64,000 nucleotides of DNA, taken from positions 194,585 through 258,584 of the forward strand of contig NMRA01000268.1 of NCBI GenBank assembly GCA_002633005.1. The letters are read 5' to 3'. A model generated the notes under the pieces. It was not told the DNA's origin. It made no database searches and worked only from the letters and a program-made list of their open reading frames with translations. A program made the translations under genes and the position numbers. Positions 12,408-23,999 of the stretch are shown here, piece after piece. This DNA comes from Phoronis australis. Lineage: Eukaryota; Phoronida; Phoronidae. The first letter of the stretch is position 1; every line of letters begins with the position of its first letter.

Positions 12408-12632
12408 TTAAGTAGTAGGCCAACCAGAGCCTCTTAAAAAACATTCATCTTCGAAGTGCCTTGAACAAATGTTTAAAGCCTTATTGCTGAAACAACTCCC
12501 ATTCACGTTGACACAAGAAGTAAGCTTTTCTTCCCACAGCCGATTATGGGGTCTTCGGATAGTATGGAAGCTAATTCCTTTGCATTTCGCGTGTGGCCGA
12601 ACAACTGGCCACATAGCAGCCGGCCATGATTA
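12408..12632 (-). pseudogene. frameshifted THAP-type zinc finger
   Basis: The minus strand starts MAGCYVASCSATREMQR in one frame and continues in the next as KGISFHTIRRPHNRLWEEKL and ending NICSRHFEDECFLRG. This order matches the THAP C2CH finger: Cys-x3-Cys at the N terminus, a basic FH segment, a Trp about 10 residues later, then Cys-x2-His followed by Phe. One frameshift after the first pair of cysteines breaks the domain. A stop follows soon after the finger. THAP fingers occur in P-element transposases and host regulators. With no flanking exon or transposase body visible, a transposon remnant is more likely, but a broken exon is possible. Confidence 0.55.
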
Positions 12633-12789
12633 GCAGACGACGTACTTGCCGGAAATTGCCCCAGAAAATTAGCCAGGTGTCGCCAGTGAATAATGACGTA
12701 AGGGCTTGTAAGATCACAGATTTCGTCCACTGAAAGTATACGGAGTTGGCGGTCCATGTACTATAGTCTATGATGCAACCGAGCCCTAT

Positions 12790-13700
12790 CATCTTTTTCA
12801 TGAAAGGTGACTTGGAGACTAAGTCAGAAACTTGGTGTTATACGCCACACAATTATTCATGAAAAATAATTAAGTCTAAATCTCTCTTAAGCAAAAAAAC
12901 ACATAGTCTTCTAACTACTAAGTTGATTTTATGAATTATTTCTAGGTTTTACACGGCCAAATCCTTTATTTCTGTCTCAATTCCTTAGTAACGTTTCATG
13001 AAAATGGATCCTGTAGCCCATTTCATGACACCTGGTTAATTTGTTTTTCATAGTTTTATGAAATGTCTCGGGACCAAAATTAAGACCGTAAGCGGCGTAA
13101 ATTATGAATGCAAGTTATCCTGCTACGAAGTACGCTTAAGATTAAAATTATGGTATAAATGACCAAACTTTACGACTATAGTCGTGCGACTATAGTCGTT
13201 GTAAATTCTTGAGGAACAAATTTCGTTGATATCTTTTCAATGTTTTACAACCAAATGGCTCCAAACAATTTCAAATTGAGAACTGTTTGCTTTGGATTCG
13301 AGTACGTTCAAAGCATCACAGTGGTAAAACAATGCAGTGTGACTTACCTCCGTATCTTAAATCCCGTTTTCCAGCCATAGCAAGGTCTTCTCAAGTATTG
13401 ATCACAATTGCATCTAAAACGAAGATAACCCACCAAATAGTGTTCCAAGATAAATGTTACACCTGAAACCGAATTTTGTACATCCCTTGGGACTTTTTCC
13501 ATCTCAATTAAGACCAAATAATGAAAACCAACGTTTTGTTCATGAAATGGTCGTTTCTGAATTTCTAGTGTTGAATTAGCCTGAATTTCGGTCTTAAATT
13601 AGACACATTTTTGAGATCATCGGTCAAGCGATTTTTCATGAAATGGGTATTTGGTGATTAGCATATGGCAGAACCAAACAACCTTTGATGAAGTCATGAA
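12790..13700. repeat. foldback-like stretch with repeated TTTCATGAAA palindromes
   Basis: The words TTCATGAAA, TTTCATGA and their near variants occur at least eight times between about 12,795 and 13,700. The stretch near 12,950-13,090 (CCAAATCC, GTTTCATGAAAATGG, AATTAAGACC) has inverted counterparts near 13,500-13,660 (AATTAAGACC, GGTCTTAAATT, TTTCATGAAATGGGTATTTGG). This suggests a diverged palindromic element with a central unrelated segment. A double CGACTATAGTCG palindrome sits near 13,175-13,200. No coding frame is supported. Confidence 0.4.
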
Positions 13701-14449
13701 ACGTATTGAGGTACAATATTTTTTCCTGATAAAGTGCTGCATCTAGAATGTAATTTGTGTGAATGGGTTCCTCCCTTCCGGACATAAGTGCAATAAAAAC
13801 TGTTGTGGCGTTTTGCCCAATAGTTTCATTTCACACAGTTTGAGGAATATATTTTCAAATCATGTACTAGAGTGATCAAAGGTAACACCATCTGAATAAG
13901 AAGTGCGCCCCCTTTGGGTTGTAGTTTCAGAAAGTTCCATACATATATGTTCACTAGGAATACAAAAAACGTTAACTTACGTCGAAGTAAAGGATTCAGT
14001 AAATCGAGAAATACTATTAATGCCGTGAAACACAAAACTGACACTGTGCAAAGAAATTAGTCCGTTTTTAAAATTCATTGAATTCATTAAAGGTATTTTT
14101 TTCAACCTATATAAATGTGATGCTTTGCCAGAGGTGCATTGCATCCCTCGGAATGGCTTCAGAAAAATCTTGTGTATCCTACATGTTTGTGACCCGAGTC
14201 ACTTTGAAATCGAAACTTTTTAGCAGTTTGTGAAAAGTTTAGTAATTTCTAAATTAAAAAGCAATTACTAAGAGCATCATAATTAACATTGTCATCTGCC
14301 TGTCATCAGCACTACACGTAGAACGCAAGCCGAGAATAAATCGTTCACAGTTACACTCCCTACGCAACGATCAAGTTGTAGCTCTTCCATCGAAGCGAGA
14401 CGGCAGAATTCCGCACAGATTTGAAATCCGTTTTCCGTAGGTACGCGTT

Positions 14450-14458
14450 TATAAAAAG
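14450..14458 (+). promoter_or_regulatory. TATA box of the two-exon secreted-protein gene
   Basis: TATAAAAAG lies about 82 bp before the start codon at 14,532. Transcription would be expected about 30 bp downstream, near 14,480, giving a 5' leader of about 50 bases. A TATA box this clean and close to the start codon suggests a regulated gene rather than a housekeeping one. Confidence 0.6.
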
Positions 14459-14531
14459 GATCGCCTTTCTGTCGATTTTATAGAGTGTCGTGTGGTGTTC
14501 AGTGGTGTATCGTCAGCTACTGTGAAGTTAG

Positions 14532-17500
14532 ATGGTAAGTATTTTATGTTGATTTATTTTTAATTAAGTGTTTTGGCATAGAGAATGTCGCTGTTTATTT
14601 CCATTTAATTTGTGACTAAAATGTTTGAGTCTGGAGTTCAGAGTTTTGGCAACATGATTAAAGGTGATTCAAACAAATCTAATGTGAATAGATATTGATT
14701 TAGACCTGTTGTGAGCTCGCATCCTGTCGAAAACATAACTTTTGATTGAGACATCAGCGCTTGTTAGTGTCGACTTATTCTTTTCTCAGATTAGAAATTA
14801 TTTCTTAGGGCAAACTTTCTACTTGGTTCTGGCTATTGCGCAATTTTTGCCTGTTCTGAGAGAAAGTAACTTCCACTAAATCACACCCTGATTATGTCAC
14901 AGAGAATTCTGTGAAAAATAGGTGGGCTAGTCTTCGCATAAATGCCAATAACAACGTCTAAAGCGACAATAAGGCGTACCGGTGCAGCAGACTTTCAAAC
15001 TTGATCCACTATGTTGAGGAATTGCGACAGGTACAGAGCATTAAGCCTATTTTGTTTCAAGGATACGTAGCATTTTTCGTTCAGGTAAAACATGATTTTA
15101 TGTCCTTTCAAACAAAATTGCCGTTGTTTAAGCGAATAACTATTTAAGTGATTGTCGTTTATGCATAAAAAGGACAAAAATTGACAAATGAAACCTTTGA
15201 CCTAAAGTGCACCATGTTAACATATGCAACGTAGACAACAACTCGACAAATACATGCAAGGAGGGCACAAGTGTAAATACTTAGTGCATGTTGGTTGCTG
15301 AATCGCACTTTTAGCAACTGAAATCCTAGTTCGCAGACATTCCTAAGAATGCGTAGAAGACCCCCCACAGAGGGGGTTTGGCTTGATGGGTTGACCGGCA
15401 TTATTCTCCCATCGATCCACCAGTCTTCAGATGCATGTTTGTTTTAATATCCGATGTTATTTCTTTAACAATTACTGTAAAAACAATTCGCGGATCTCCA
15501 GCAAATTCAGTATTAAAGGCGACTATACGCAATGGAACCTTGGCGATTGCTTGCGAAATCGGCGCGCGACACGCTTCAATATTTTAAGCGTCATTTTGTC
15601 GTATTTTGACTCAAACTTATTACAGATATAAAACTTGTTTGTTCTTCAATCAAATTGGAAGTGATTTCAGGACTTCAAATGAACTGAAAGTTCGTTATTT
15701 CATCAGACCAAGCTCATCAAAATTTCAAGTCACTACGCAATTAGCCTGGTCAGACGAAACAACGAACGCTTACTTCTTTCCGACCCCAGGGATCACGTCG
15801 AAATTTGTTCTTAATAGAAAAAACAGATTTAATGCCGCTTTAACTGTTTGAGAATTCAACCATTTGACGCCATTTTCTGTTTCCTGTTTTTTGCTCAACT
15901 ACTAAACAAACATTACGATACTCCAAAATGGCGTATCTCATTCATTTTTGGTGTGATGTTGAGAATATTCACTGAGACTGATTGCTTATTGATAGTAAAT
16001 GCCATTTTCCCGATTATGATCAAATAACACGATGTTGCTGTTCGATCCTGCCGTGAGCTTTGTGTTTGACTTTTTTCGCCAAAATAGTGTAAAAGTTTAT
16101 GTGTTCCCTAAACATCAGGGGAAATCAATATTTCCAAGAGGTTTGTTATAAAACAAAGGAAGTGAAAGTTTTCGGTGAGTTGAGCAACTAAAGTTCGAAT
16201 TTGCTTTTACCGAATGAGGCCAGTGCAGATGACGTCTCCACCAGCAATCTTAGGAGGAATTTGGCTTGATTATGTTCGCCAAACTGTACGCTGCGTAGAA
16301 TCTTTCACGTTTTGTTCACGTTGGTACTGGCCTCGGTGGCCGACAAGCTAATTCCAGTATCATTTGAGTAACGGAATGGGTGGAATTACAATGATTATTT
16401 CGTGTGTGGCTAGTTTCTCATCCGCTCCTTCCATCTATACTACTTTGAAGCAAACAAAACAGTGGCTAAAAAGCGTAAATAACATCTGAAATAAGGCACT
16501 AGTTAAAGATACAATATTGCGTTTTATAGACTAATTTCGGGATCAATTACGGAGCTTTTCATAAACTTTTTAAGTATTGACACATAAAAGTCTTTACTTG
16601 TTAATGTCGTAATTATTGCATAATCATATTACTTGCCCAAAAGCAATGCCAAGATGTTCGTTATCACATGACTGCGTTTTTCACAAATGTGATTTTTCAT
16701 GGAAATCGCTGTATTTTAATACAAACTTTTTATTGGCTACAAAAGCGTGACTGCGAGAGAGACAGAGAGAGAGAGAGTGTGCGGTACGAAAGGGGGGGCC
16801 GGGCTTTTAAAAATCTAGATTTTGGCTTTTTTTTTCAATGAATGATGACGTCTTCATTTTGTGACAGCGGTGTTTCTGGGTTAAAGGTCTTAAAAGAAAT
16901 ACCCAGAAACGTTATTGCAGCTAAGAGAATTCGTGTTTGTGGAAAATACGGCGATCTCTGTAAAAAGTCGTAATTAAAATGCGTTCACATGGTTGCGAAT
17001 ATACATGCTTAAGAAATTTGATCTTTGGTGTTGAAGGTAACAAATCACCTTAACGAGGCTGTTCACTTAAAGTCTCATCAAATGAAATGAACCACAAACC
17101 ACGCCAAGAACATGACGCCGAATTGTAGTATAAAAGATGTTTAAGAAATTTATTTTTGAACTTCTCCAAAGGTGCACCATGTGGTAATCATAAACTGTTA
17201 ACTATTGAAATAGAAGTTGAAGTAGTGTAATATTAATGAATTTATGGGTGAACTAATTTTTACATTGGGGAACTCATTTGATATTTTGAATAAACAATAT
17301 AAATATTTCCATGATAGCAAGTAACAGCATATGTTCACGAAAACAACAACGGATTTAACATGTCAAGTTTTAAATCCGTTGTTGTTTTCGTGAACATATA
17401 AATATTTGCCTGAAAATGCTTTTACTCTATATACTTGAGCTCCTTCTTTCCTTTTGTAGGAAACGATTCTCATATTTGTTTGCTTAGCCTTTGCTTCGAG

Positions 17501-17975
17501 CCGTGCTACAGGAGTGTGGAGTGAACCTGAAGCGGGAGGAAGCAGTTATTCCAGTGACCCGGTTCACCGTAATGATCGTTTGGAATGGAATGGTGTGCAA
17601 GGACTGAACATTTACCGGGGGACCTCGGATGGAAACCGAAAAAACTTGTTTGGTCTCAAACGCTCCGACATTCGCAGCTCGATCAACGTGTTGAAAAACG
17701 AGCAAGCTGGACTTTTCGGCTCTGACATAGCCGGCGGACGATTCCGTCGGCGTTACGTCGCACAAGATAGACATCCGGCCCCAAACAAGTTCACCAGAAC
17801 ACCGCTTGATCAAAACCTGGGAATCATTCTGCCACGTTTTGGAAATCCTGGTTACGTCACTGGACTCCGCAGCCTCATGTTTAAACGAAAAGATGGCCAG
17901 TTGTCAAAAAATATTGAAATCTTGCTCCAAAATAAGACACCATTAAAGAGCAATTTTAATGGGAGATTCCGTTGA
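14532..17975 (+). CDS. secreted basic cysteine-free protein with dibasic sites (two exons)
   Basis: The CDS joins 14,532-14,534 (only the ATG, followed by GTAAGT) to 17,460-17,975 (after a TTTTGTAG acceptor). It gives 172 residues. The spliced N terminus METILIFVCLAFASSRATG is a signal peptide, so the protein is probably secreted. The only cysteine is inside the signal. The mature part is basic and has possible convertase sites at Arg61-Lys62, Lys68-Arg69, Arg97-Arg99 and Lys143-Lys145. The tetrapeptide GRFR occurs twice, at 94-97 and at the very C terminus. I do not recognise the family. A peptide-hormone precursor is one possibility, but none of the sites has the Gly-dibasic amidation pattern, so a structural or immune secreted protein is equally open. 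The gene has its own TATA box and an AATAAA signal 80 bp past the stop. Confidence 0.75.
17329..17399. repeat. perfect 30-bp inverted repeat in the intron
   Basis: The arms 17,329-17,358 and 17,370-17,399 are exact reverse complements separated by an 11-bp spacer. The left arm begins ATATGTTCACGAAAACAAC. The hairpin ends 60 bp before the splice acceptor at 17,459. It may be a miniature foldback element, or an RNA hairpin placed where the branch point of this intron would be expected. Confidence 0.9.
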
Positions 17976-18054
17976 CACCTCAACGATGTCGTTGTTTTGT
18001 TCATGTTTTCCGATTACCACTTTCTATTTCACTATCACGTCGTTATTGTACTGT

Positions 18055-18060
18055 AATAAA
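18055..18060 (+). terminator. poly(A) signal of the two-exon gene
   Basis: AATAAA occurs 80 bp downstream of the TGA at 17,973-17,975. It is the first canonical signal after the stop. Confidence 0.7.
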
Positions 18061-18069
18061 AATTGGCAC

Positions 18070-20035
18070 TGATATGGAAATTCGTTTTTAGTCGGCGTTA
18101 TATTATGTTATGTCATTCAAATAGGTAGTTATCGAAAAGTGGGACAATTATAAACAATTTGTTAAGGGGAATTACATAACATCACTCATGTTTTCTTTGA
18201 AAAGGAAATAATAAAAACGCAATTCCATTCGACATCACTGCTATTCTTCCAATTATACTAAAAGGGTAATACTTTCGTTGTCTCCCCAATCGTCAAAACT
18301 ATTGTCATTGTACTTGTAAAAGGGTCATCTTTCTGGAAAATTGTGATTTCGTCTGATAAAATCGTTACATCTGGTGCAAGATTAACACATGGCTGTAAGT
18401 AAGTAGCCAACTTGATGATACGCACATCACGCAAGTGTCTGTCCGCCATTTTCCCGACGCTCCACTTCCGTGGAGTGGGAGATAATGGATTTCCGATTTT
18501 CAATAGAGCCTAAGACGAAGCCAGAACGAACTAAGGTCACAGAAGTTATTATTGCATCACAGAAGCTCCAATCAATTCAGAAAAAGACCTACGTAGAGCA
18601 GGTACGAGATGAGCGTAATTATGAGGTTAGATGTAACCCTAATTCAGATAAAATGTGAGAAGGTTTCAAATAAATTCGATTCCAAACGTGTTTTGAAGTG
18701 AAAAACGACACTTTTGGAAAGACTGTCAGCCTTTCACTAACGAGCGTGGTTTGTTTACGTGCAGCCTGTCAATCAAATCAAATTCCCCTACAAAGTTTTC
18801 CCATAATGCAACGGCCTTTATTTGTCAACCCACACACTCATTCGAGTGAAGCATCTGCCGTATCGTTTCAAAGTTCTGAGCCGGGTTCTAATCTTTTTAC
18901 TGGAGATCGAACCCAAAATTGTTTTTTGCCTTTCCTATTCTAAATTTGTGCAAACTAAGAATGAGTGTCAATTATTCTGTGGCTTTTGTGGATGACTGTC
19001 TAATCCTAGTTTGCACTCAATGGTCCCATTATTAAGGATAAGAGCTCTAATCTGAACTCGAAATTTCGAGTTTGAACAAAGGTAGAATGGAAATTGCTGA
19101 AAATATTTTCAAATAAAAAGATTAGATCCCGGCCCTTGAACATTTTATTCATTTTGATGTCGCGTTAAAGTCAGCCTGTGAATGAAAATATGTGTTAGAA
19201 TATAAGAGGAAGTTCGATCTCGTGTAAGCCAATTCCATGCGAGCCTCGATTCTCTGCTCCAACGGTGTATCACCGTTTGAGTGGCTGCGGACTTATCGAC
19301 CACCGCCAGTGCATCTTTGACAGGTTAAGGATACATGGCTGAGGACGTGGCGTTTCAAACCTTGCATACCGCTGTGCAGCTTTTCAAAATATACAAAACA
19401 CGATGGCTGAAATTGGTGCAAGCGGGCGCGTTTTGTTTTTCCTTATAGTCAGGGACCACAGAGCTTAAAATGGATCCTGATAATGGCCTGAATCAACTGT
19501 GCTGTTCGAGCTTAAGGATGAAATGGTAGTTCTGGGACCCTAGAAATTCATCACAAGAATTTTAAGGGTCAGTGCCTTGTTGAATGAAGCACTATCAAGT
19601 CAAGACACAACTATGTTCCTTAAATTTTAACCGCATATTCGAACTTATGCAAACACAGACAGAACACTCTAATGTTATTTTGTCATTATTACTTAGTACA
19701 TATTTCACTTTGAACCACACCAAGAGTAAACTCCTCGTTAAATTCTCAAAATTCTTGAAAGTAAATAGGGACTTTTTCATGCAACGTCCTTTCTGCGCAT
19801 GTGTGTTGTTAACTCGCAATTGTTATGTTTTCCTAACAGTTATTTTAATTGAAATAAGTTTTAGATGAATTATTCGAAAATAATATAAGTAAATGAGGAG
19901 CTCATGACAATGATAAGGTGATACAATTTCAATTAAAATAAATGTTAAAAACATAGCAATTGCGAATAGACTCACAAGCGTAGAAGATGAACTTAGGTGA
20001 GTCCGTGTTTGGGACTCTTTCATATAACCAGACAC
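18070..20035. other. no gene seen
   Basis: About 2 kb between the secreted-protein gene and a repeat-rich segment. Short ORFs on both strands are unconvincing, and no exon with splice signals was recognised. Confidence 0.4.
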
Positions 20036-20300
20036 AGGGGCCCGTTAATGAAAGTGGTAAGTCCACTAAGACGGTCGCAACTTCGATATTAACGTGCGCG
20101 AGTCACCATGGCTCATGAAGGCGGTCGTCAACTCTGAGTATGAATCCGAATTGATTTGTGCTCTGACACTTTTGACTTGTCCATGTAGCCATGCAGTTAA
20201 GTCAGCAAACGACAGTGAAATCCTAAGGGGCCCGTTTTATCAGAGTTCGTGAGTCTCGTCGTAGCTAAGACAGTCGCAGGCATGGTTTGTGAAAGCAACG
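20036..20300. repeat. two GGGGCCCGTT-headed repeat units
   Basis: GGGGCCCGTTAATGA (20,037) and GGGGCCCGTTTTATCAG (20,228) each precede a similar stretch: GTAAGTCCACTAAGACGGTCGCA and GTGAGTCTCGTCGTAGCTAAGACAGTCGCA in broken form. This indicates two partial copies of one element in tandem. Ends of this G-rich type are common in MITEs. No inverted partner was found. Confidence 0.4.
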
Positions 20301-20615
20301 CTGTTTTTGGCATGAATGAAACCAGTGTTATCAGCGTAAAAGTGATCGACACTCATAATTAAGCTGAGCACCTACCTTTACAAACCTCGTGAATGCATTA
20401 TTCGCCAATAAAATTTAAAGATGTAATCGATTTAGCGTTGAACAGATTTGCCCCCGTTGATTAAACGGAGCTCAGGTGTGTTTCTTGATGATCAACTTAA
20501 TGATAATTTTATTTCATGGTCGCCTGTTAGTCATTGAATTAACTGTGAGAGGATTGTAATTTGAGATAGAACGCTCGACTGTTTAAAAAGGTTAGCGTGA
20601 CATAGAAATGAAGGA

Positions 20616-20740
20616 TATCCTACATACGTAGGAATAATACTGCCATGTCTTATCTCGAATTCATTTAATCTGGAAATGTCCCAACGAGACCGATGAATTC
20701 GAGATAGGATATCGCAGTAGTATTCCTATGTATGTAGGAT
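20616..20740. mobile_element. short palindromic MITE
   Basis: The left arm 20,616-20,663 starts ATCCTACATACGTAGGAATA and the right arm 20,693-20,740 ends with its near-complement. The arms are about 48 bp with a 29-bp spacer and a few mismatches. The outermost 16 bases of each arm are themselves nearly palindromic (TCCTACATACGTAGGA), which gives nested hairpins. No clear target duplication was seen. Confidence 0.7.
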
Positions 20741-20744
20741 TACT

Positions 20745-21750
20745 CATTTACCCCTTGCGTATGAACTTGTTTACATCGCGGCGACATCTTGTTGCCATGC
20801 GCTTTGGCTTTTTGTGATATGAAATCATATATATGCTAAGCCTACCCGCGCAGTTTAAGCGACAATGTTAATTAACTGTGATGTTGAATAACTAACCGTT
20901 TTATTTCATTATAAATTGATAAGAAATTTTCGTTTGCGAAATATACAAATCAAAACAATGAACAATTCAATAATAGTAAACGTTGGTTTTGAGAATATAA
21001 ATCTTGAAACATTAACTTAACAATCGTGAAGCAGTGTGTCATTTTAGCCTCGTTGAATTTCTTAGTTCTCTAGGTCCATGTTCGTGGCTTAGCTTCAGGA
21101 ATGGAAATACTGCTAGAATTTTTTCCCCTGTGTTGAATACAGCGCTGGAAATTAACGGTGGAAACTACTGATTCGCAGAACTTGAGGTAAGGACTGCATT
21201 GCAAAAAGCAAATTTTTTCGATACCAGCTACGGAGAGCCGAGGAACCCTGCGAGTAGACGATTGTGTTAGTAAACAACACAAACTCAATATTGCTGTTGG
21301 TCGCAATTTCTTGTAAATATATTAGTTCTCCGTGTAAATACGCTGTATGCATCCATAATAAAATGTTTTCGTTAGATTTGAATTAGATTTGTGTCTGATT
21401 TTCTTAAGGACGCTATGTAGGCAATTAACCTATTGATGATGATGATTCTAATTAAAACTAGCGATACCTAAAATATCCACCTGATCACAGTGTGTCGGAA
21501 TTTTTGCTGAACGTTTACAGTTTTTAAAGCAGTAAAACTGCGTTTTCAAGAACCACACTTTGGATCAATGTTTTAGGTAACCCAAATGATCGAGCCCAAT
21601 AAATTTTGCCGTCTTACACGCGAATTCACTCCAGCAGGCTACTACACAGCAACTGTGAAATACAGCCTCTACCATTGTATAGGATTGGATTTACTTTCGT
21701 GCATTTCACGGCATATTTCACGACATACTGAATGACCGTATTTACACATA
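20745..21750. other. no gene seen
   Basis: Intergenic sequence without a supported exon or repeat partner. The minus ORFs at 21,070-21,352 have no recognisable motif. Confidence 0.4.
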
Positions 21751-21754
21751 TGTG

Positions 21755-23230
21755 GGATACGAAACAATATATTACATATGTCATGTTTTATCTATTGCAG
21801 AAAACATTACAGTTACAATGCTAATGACAAATTATTTTCACTGTCAATCAATAATAGGTACACACATAGTTAGTAGAAGGCCCCGGGTTCGAGTTCCGTT
21901 CCTGGGCAGAAATCTTTTACACCTGTGTTCATTAGGTCACGCGATGTGGCCAACAGGCGGCGTGCTGACCAGACTTAGAAATGTTTGCAAAATAAGTACA
22001 ACGTCACTTGCCAGAAGTTTAGAAGCCTAACCTCATTCAAATTTGCATAGTAGTCCGGATAGAGTAAATAATTTGTCGAATAAAAGTAGCAGTATGACGC
22101 TTTTGAATTTTCGTTATTTGTATTTCATATTATGTTCACCTCCAATGTCAACTGCAAACAAAGAGCACCATTGGTTGACACGGGTAGCACTGGTATTTTG
22201 ACTGCACTTTATTTCATGCATTAAGCAGTTAATAAAATATTAACTAAAACCAGTGCGCCTTTATTATTTTCTTTACCAAACACTTTACTCCTTTGCCAAG
22301 TTTTACACAACAATTTTTGAAATAATATTTATGAAATGGTTGTTAGTGGCTTTTAGTGTTGGTGTTGTTGTTTCGTTGGTGGTCTTGGTGGTGGTGGTTG
22401 TGGTGATGGTGGCGGTGGCGATGGTGGTGATGCTGCTGCTGTTGCTCCTGCTGCTGCTGTGGTCCTTACCGTGCCGCACTCACGAGCCTTTCTTACAAAT
22501 TAGATTCATATCAACTCACTTCAGCAGTTACATGTTGAATGCTCACGATGCAGAATTGTCTAAACGAAAATGGGAGATAGTGGAATTTTTAACCAAACAA
22601 GTTATCAATCAATGAATGACAGGATTTATTTTTATTGTTTTTTTTTGAATATTTAGCGATATTAATATTTTTGCAGGTGGTCGNTGTTGTTTCGTTGGTG
22701 GTCTTGGTGGTGGTGGTTGTGGTGATGGTGGCTGTGGCGATGGTGGTGGTGGTGGTGGTGGTGGCGGTGGTGGTGATGCTGCTGCTGTTGCTCCTGCTGC
22801 TGCTGTGGCCCTTACCGTGCCGCACTCACGAGCCTTTCTTACAAATTAGATTCATATCAACTCATTTCAGCAGTTACGTGTTGAATGCTCACGATGCAGA
22901 ATTGTCTAAACGAAAATGGGAGATAGTGGAATTTTTAACCAAACAAGTTATCAATCAATGAATGACAGGATTTATTTTTATTGGTTTTTTTTTGAATATT
23001 TAGCGATATTAATATTTTTGCAGGTGGTCGAAACTGAATTTTGTCTTCGCAGTAATATTCATGCGCGTGGTTATGAAAAAATCAAATCACACGGCAACAG
23101 AAAAGCGATGCTATCGGTTTTACGACCAAAAACGCATTTCAGGATTATTTTGGATGAGATATTCTTCTTGAAGTTACAAGCGTTGACCATAGCTATAAAC
23201 CAGATTCACTATTTTAACTCTAGATTTTTT
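21755..23230 (+). repeat. dispersed repeat module, copy 2, with internal duplication
   Basis: This is the homologue of 2,232-3,400 in the same orientation. The segment 22,366-22,683 is repeated as 22,685-23,030 directly after the single N at 22,684. Both start TGTTGTTTCGTTGGTGG and end GCAGGTGGTCG, and they differ mainly in the length of the GTG/CTG microsatellite. That arrangement is typical of two overlapping contig ends, or two haplotypes, placed side by side. The valine/leucine-rich frames through the microsatellite are not genes. Confidence 0.75.
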
Positions 23231-23374
23231 TATACTTTCTTTGTTAAGAACGCAGTATACATATATTTCGGTAGCGGTCCTTCGTTAACACAAACTTAGT
23301 TAAAAACACGACTGGAGCTATTGTTTGACAGCTTAATACCTACTCGCTCGTACTGCCTAAACAGTCTCCTTTCT

Positions 23375-23999
23375 TCATGGTTGTGGCTATGTAGCAAAAC
23401 ACCGAGAGACATAACAGAGAAACAAATGAAAAGAACTGTTATATTTCGAGATCCCATGTCTCATCATCAGGCAATGAGTCAGAAATGAACATACAGGAAG
23501 CGAAATAAACATTGAAATACACGTGACAACAGGTAGAGGGGCATACAAGCAGAGAGTGTGTATCACACGGCAGAAAGCCCACAAACCTAACAAAACAAAG
23601 CCAGCGTACGGTACACACCTGTGAGCTGCTCATTCAGCACAGGTTTTTCGTAACTGATCAATAGGGATTCCAAAAACTTTAACCGAAATATGTCATTTTC
23701 AACATAGTAAATAATGATATTGGTCTACTTTTTCTTACCTAGTTATTTTTAGGCCATGGTCAGAAAAAATGATCTTGAATGGACCCGCCCTGCAAGTTTA
23801 TGGACAACCGTCGGGAGAGGGAACACACCGTGTGTCCAATGTAACGCTGTTTACGAGAATGAGGGCGAAGATATTCGTCCGTATGGCATGTGAATTGGTA
23901 AACAACATTACATCTGGTCACTGGTCTTAATCTTGCACGACTGGGGTTGTTTTTACATGACAAAATGGCGTGACTTGATATTGTGATAATAAATAATTA
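23375..23999 (-). mobile_element. Penelope-like element, left arm (endonuclease region and 3' end)
   Basis: In the minus direction this arm carries KNNPSRARLRPVTRCNVVYQ, the FTC that opens the GIY-YIG domain, then QRYIGHTVCSLSRRL and GGSIQDHFF. That is the endonuclease core of Penelope-like elements (tyrosine and YIG followed by a conserved basic residue). The 3' part follows down to about 23,380 and includes a CTGATGA...GAAA motif. The same sequence appears in inverted orientation at 24,600-25,250, so the arms flank the reverse-transcriptase fragment symmetrically. Confidence 0.75.
23444..23470 (-). ncRNA. hammerhead-like core motif in Penelope left arm (candidate)
   Basis: On the minus strand CTGATGA is followed by T, a GAGA...TCTC hairpin and GAAA. 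This resembles the two conserved strands and stem II of hammerhead ribozymes, which are reported in Penelope-like elements. A convincing stem III and cleavage triplet were not identified, so activity is doubtful. Confidence 0.3.

Noticed and set aside
17484-17813. 109-codon antisense ORF opposite the secreted-protein exon
   Set aside because: The sense frame has signal peptide, splice sites and poly(A) signal. The antisense frame has none of these.
14532-17975. RFamide-type neuropeptide precursor
   Set aside because: PRFG and GRFR words occur, but no Arg-Phe-Gly-dibasic amidation site is present, so the name is not justified.
22253-22961. Valine/leucine-rich ORFs that look like small membrane proteins
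   Set aside because: The hydrophobic runs come from GTG/CTG/GTT microsatellite in the repeat module, and unit number differs between copies. The reverse strand gives Thr-rich frames of the same origin.
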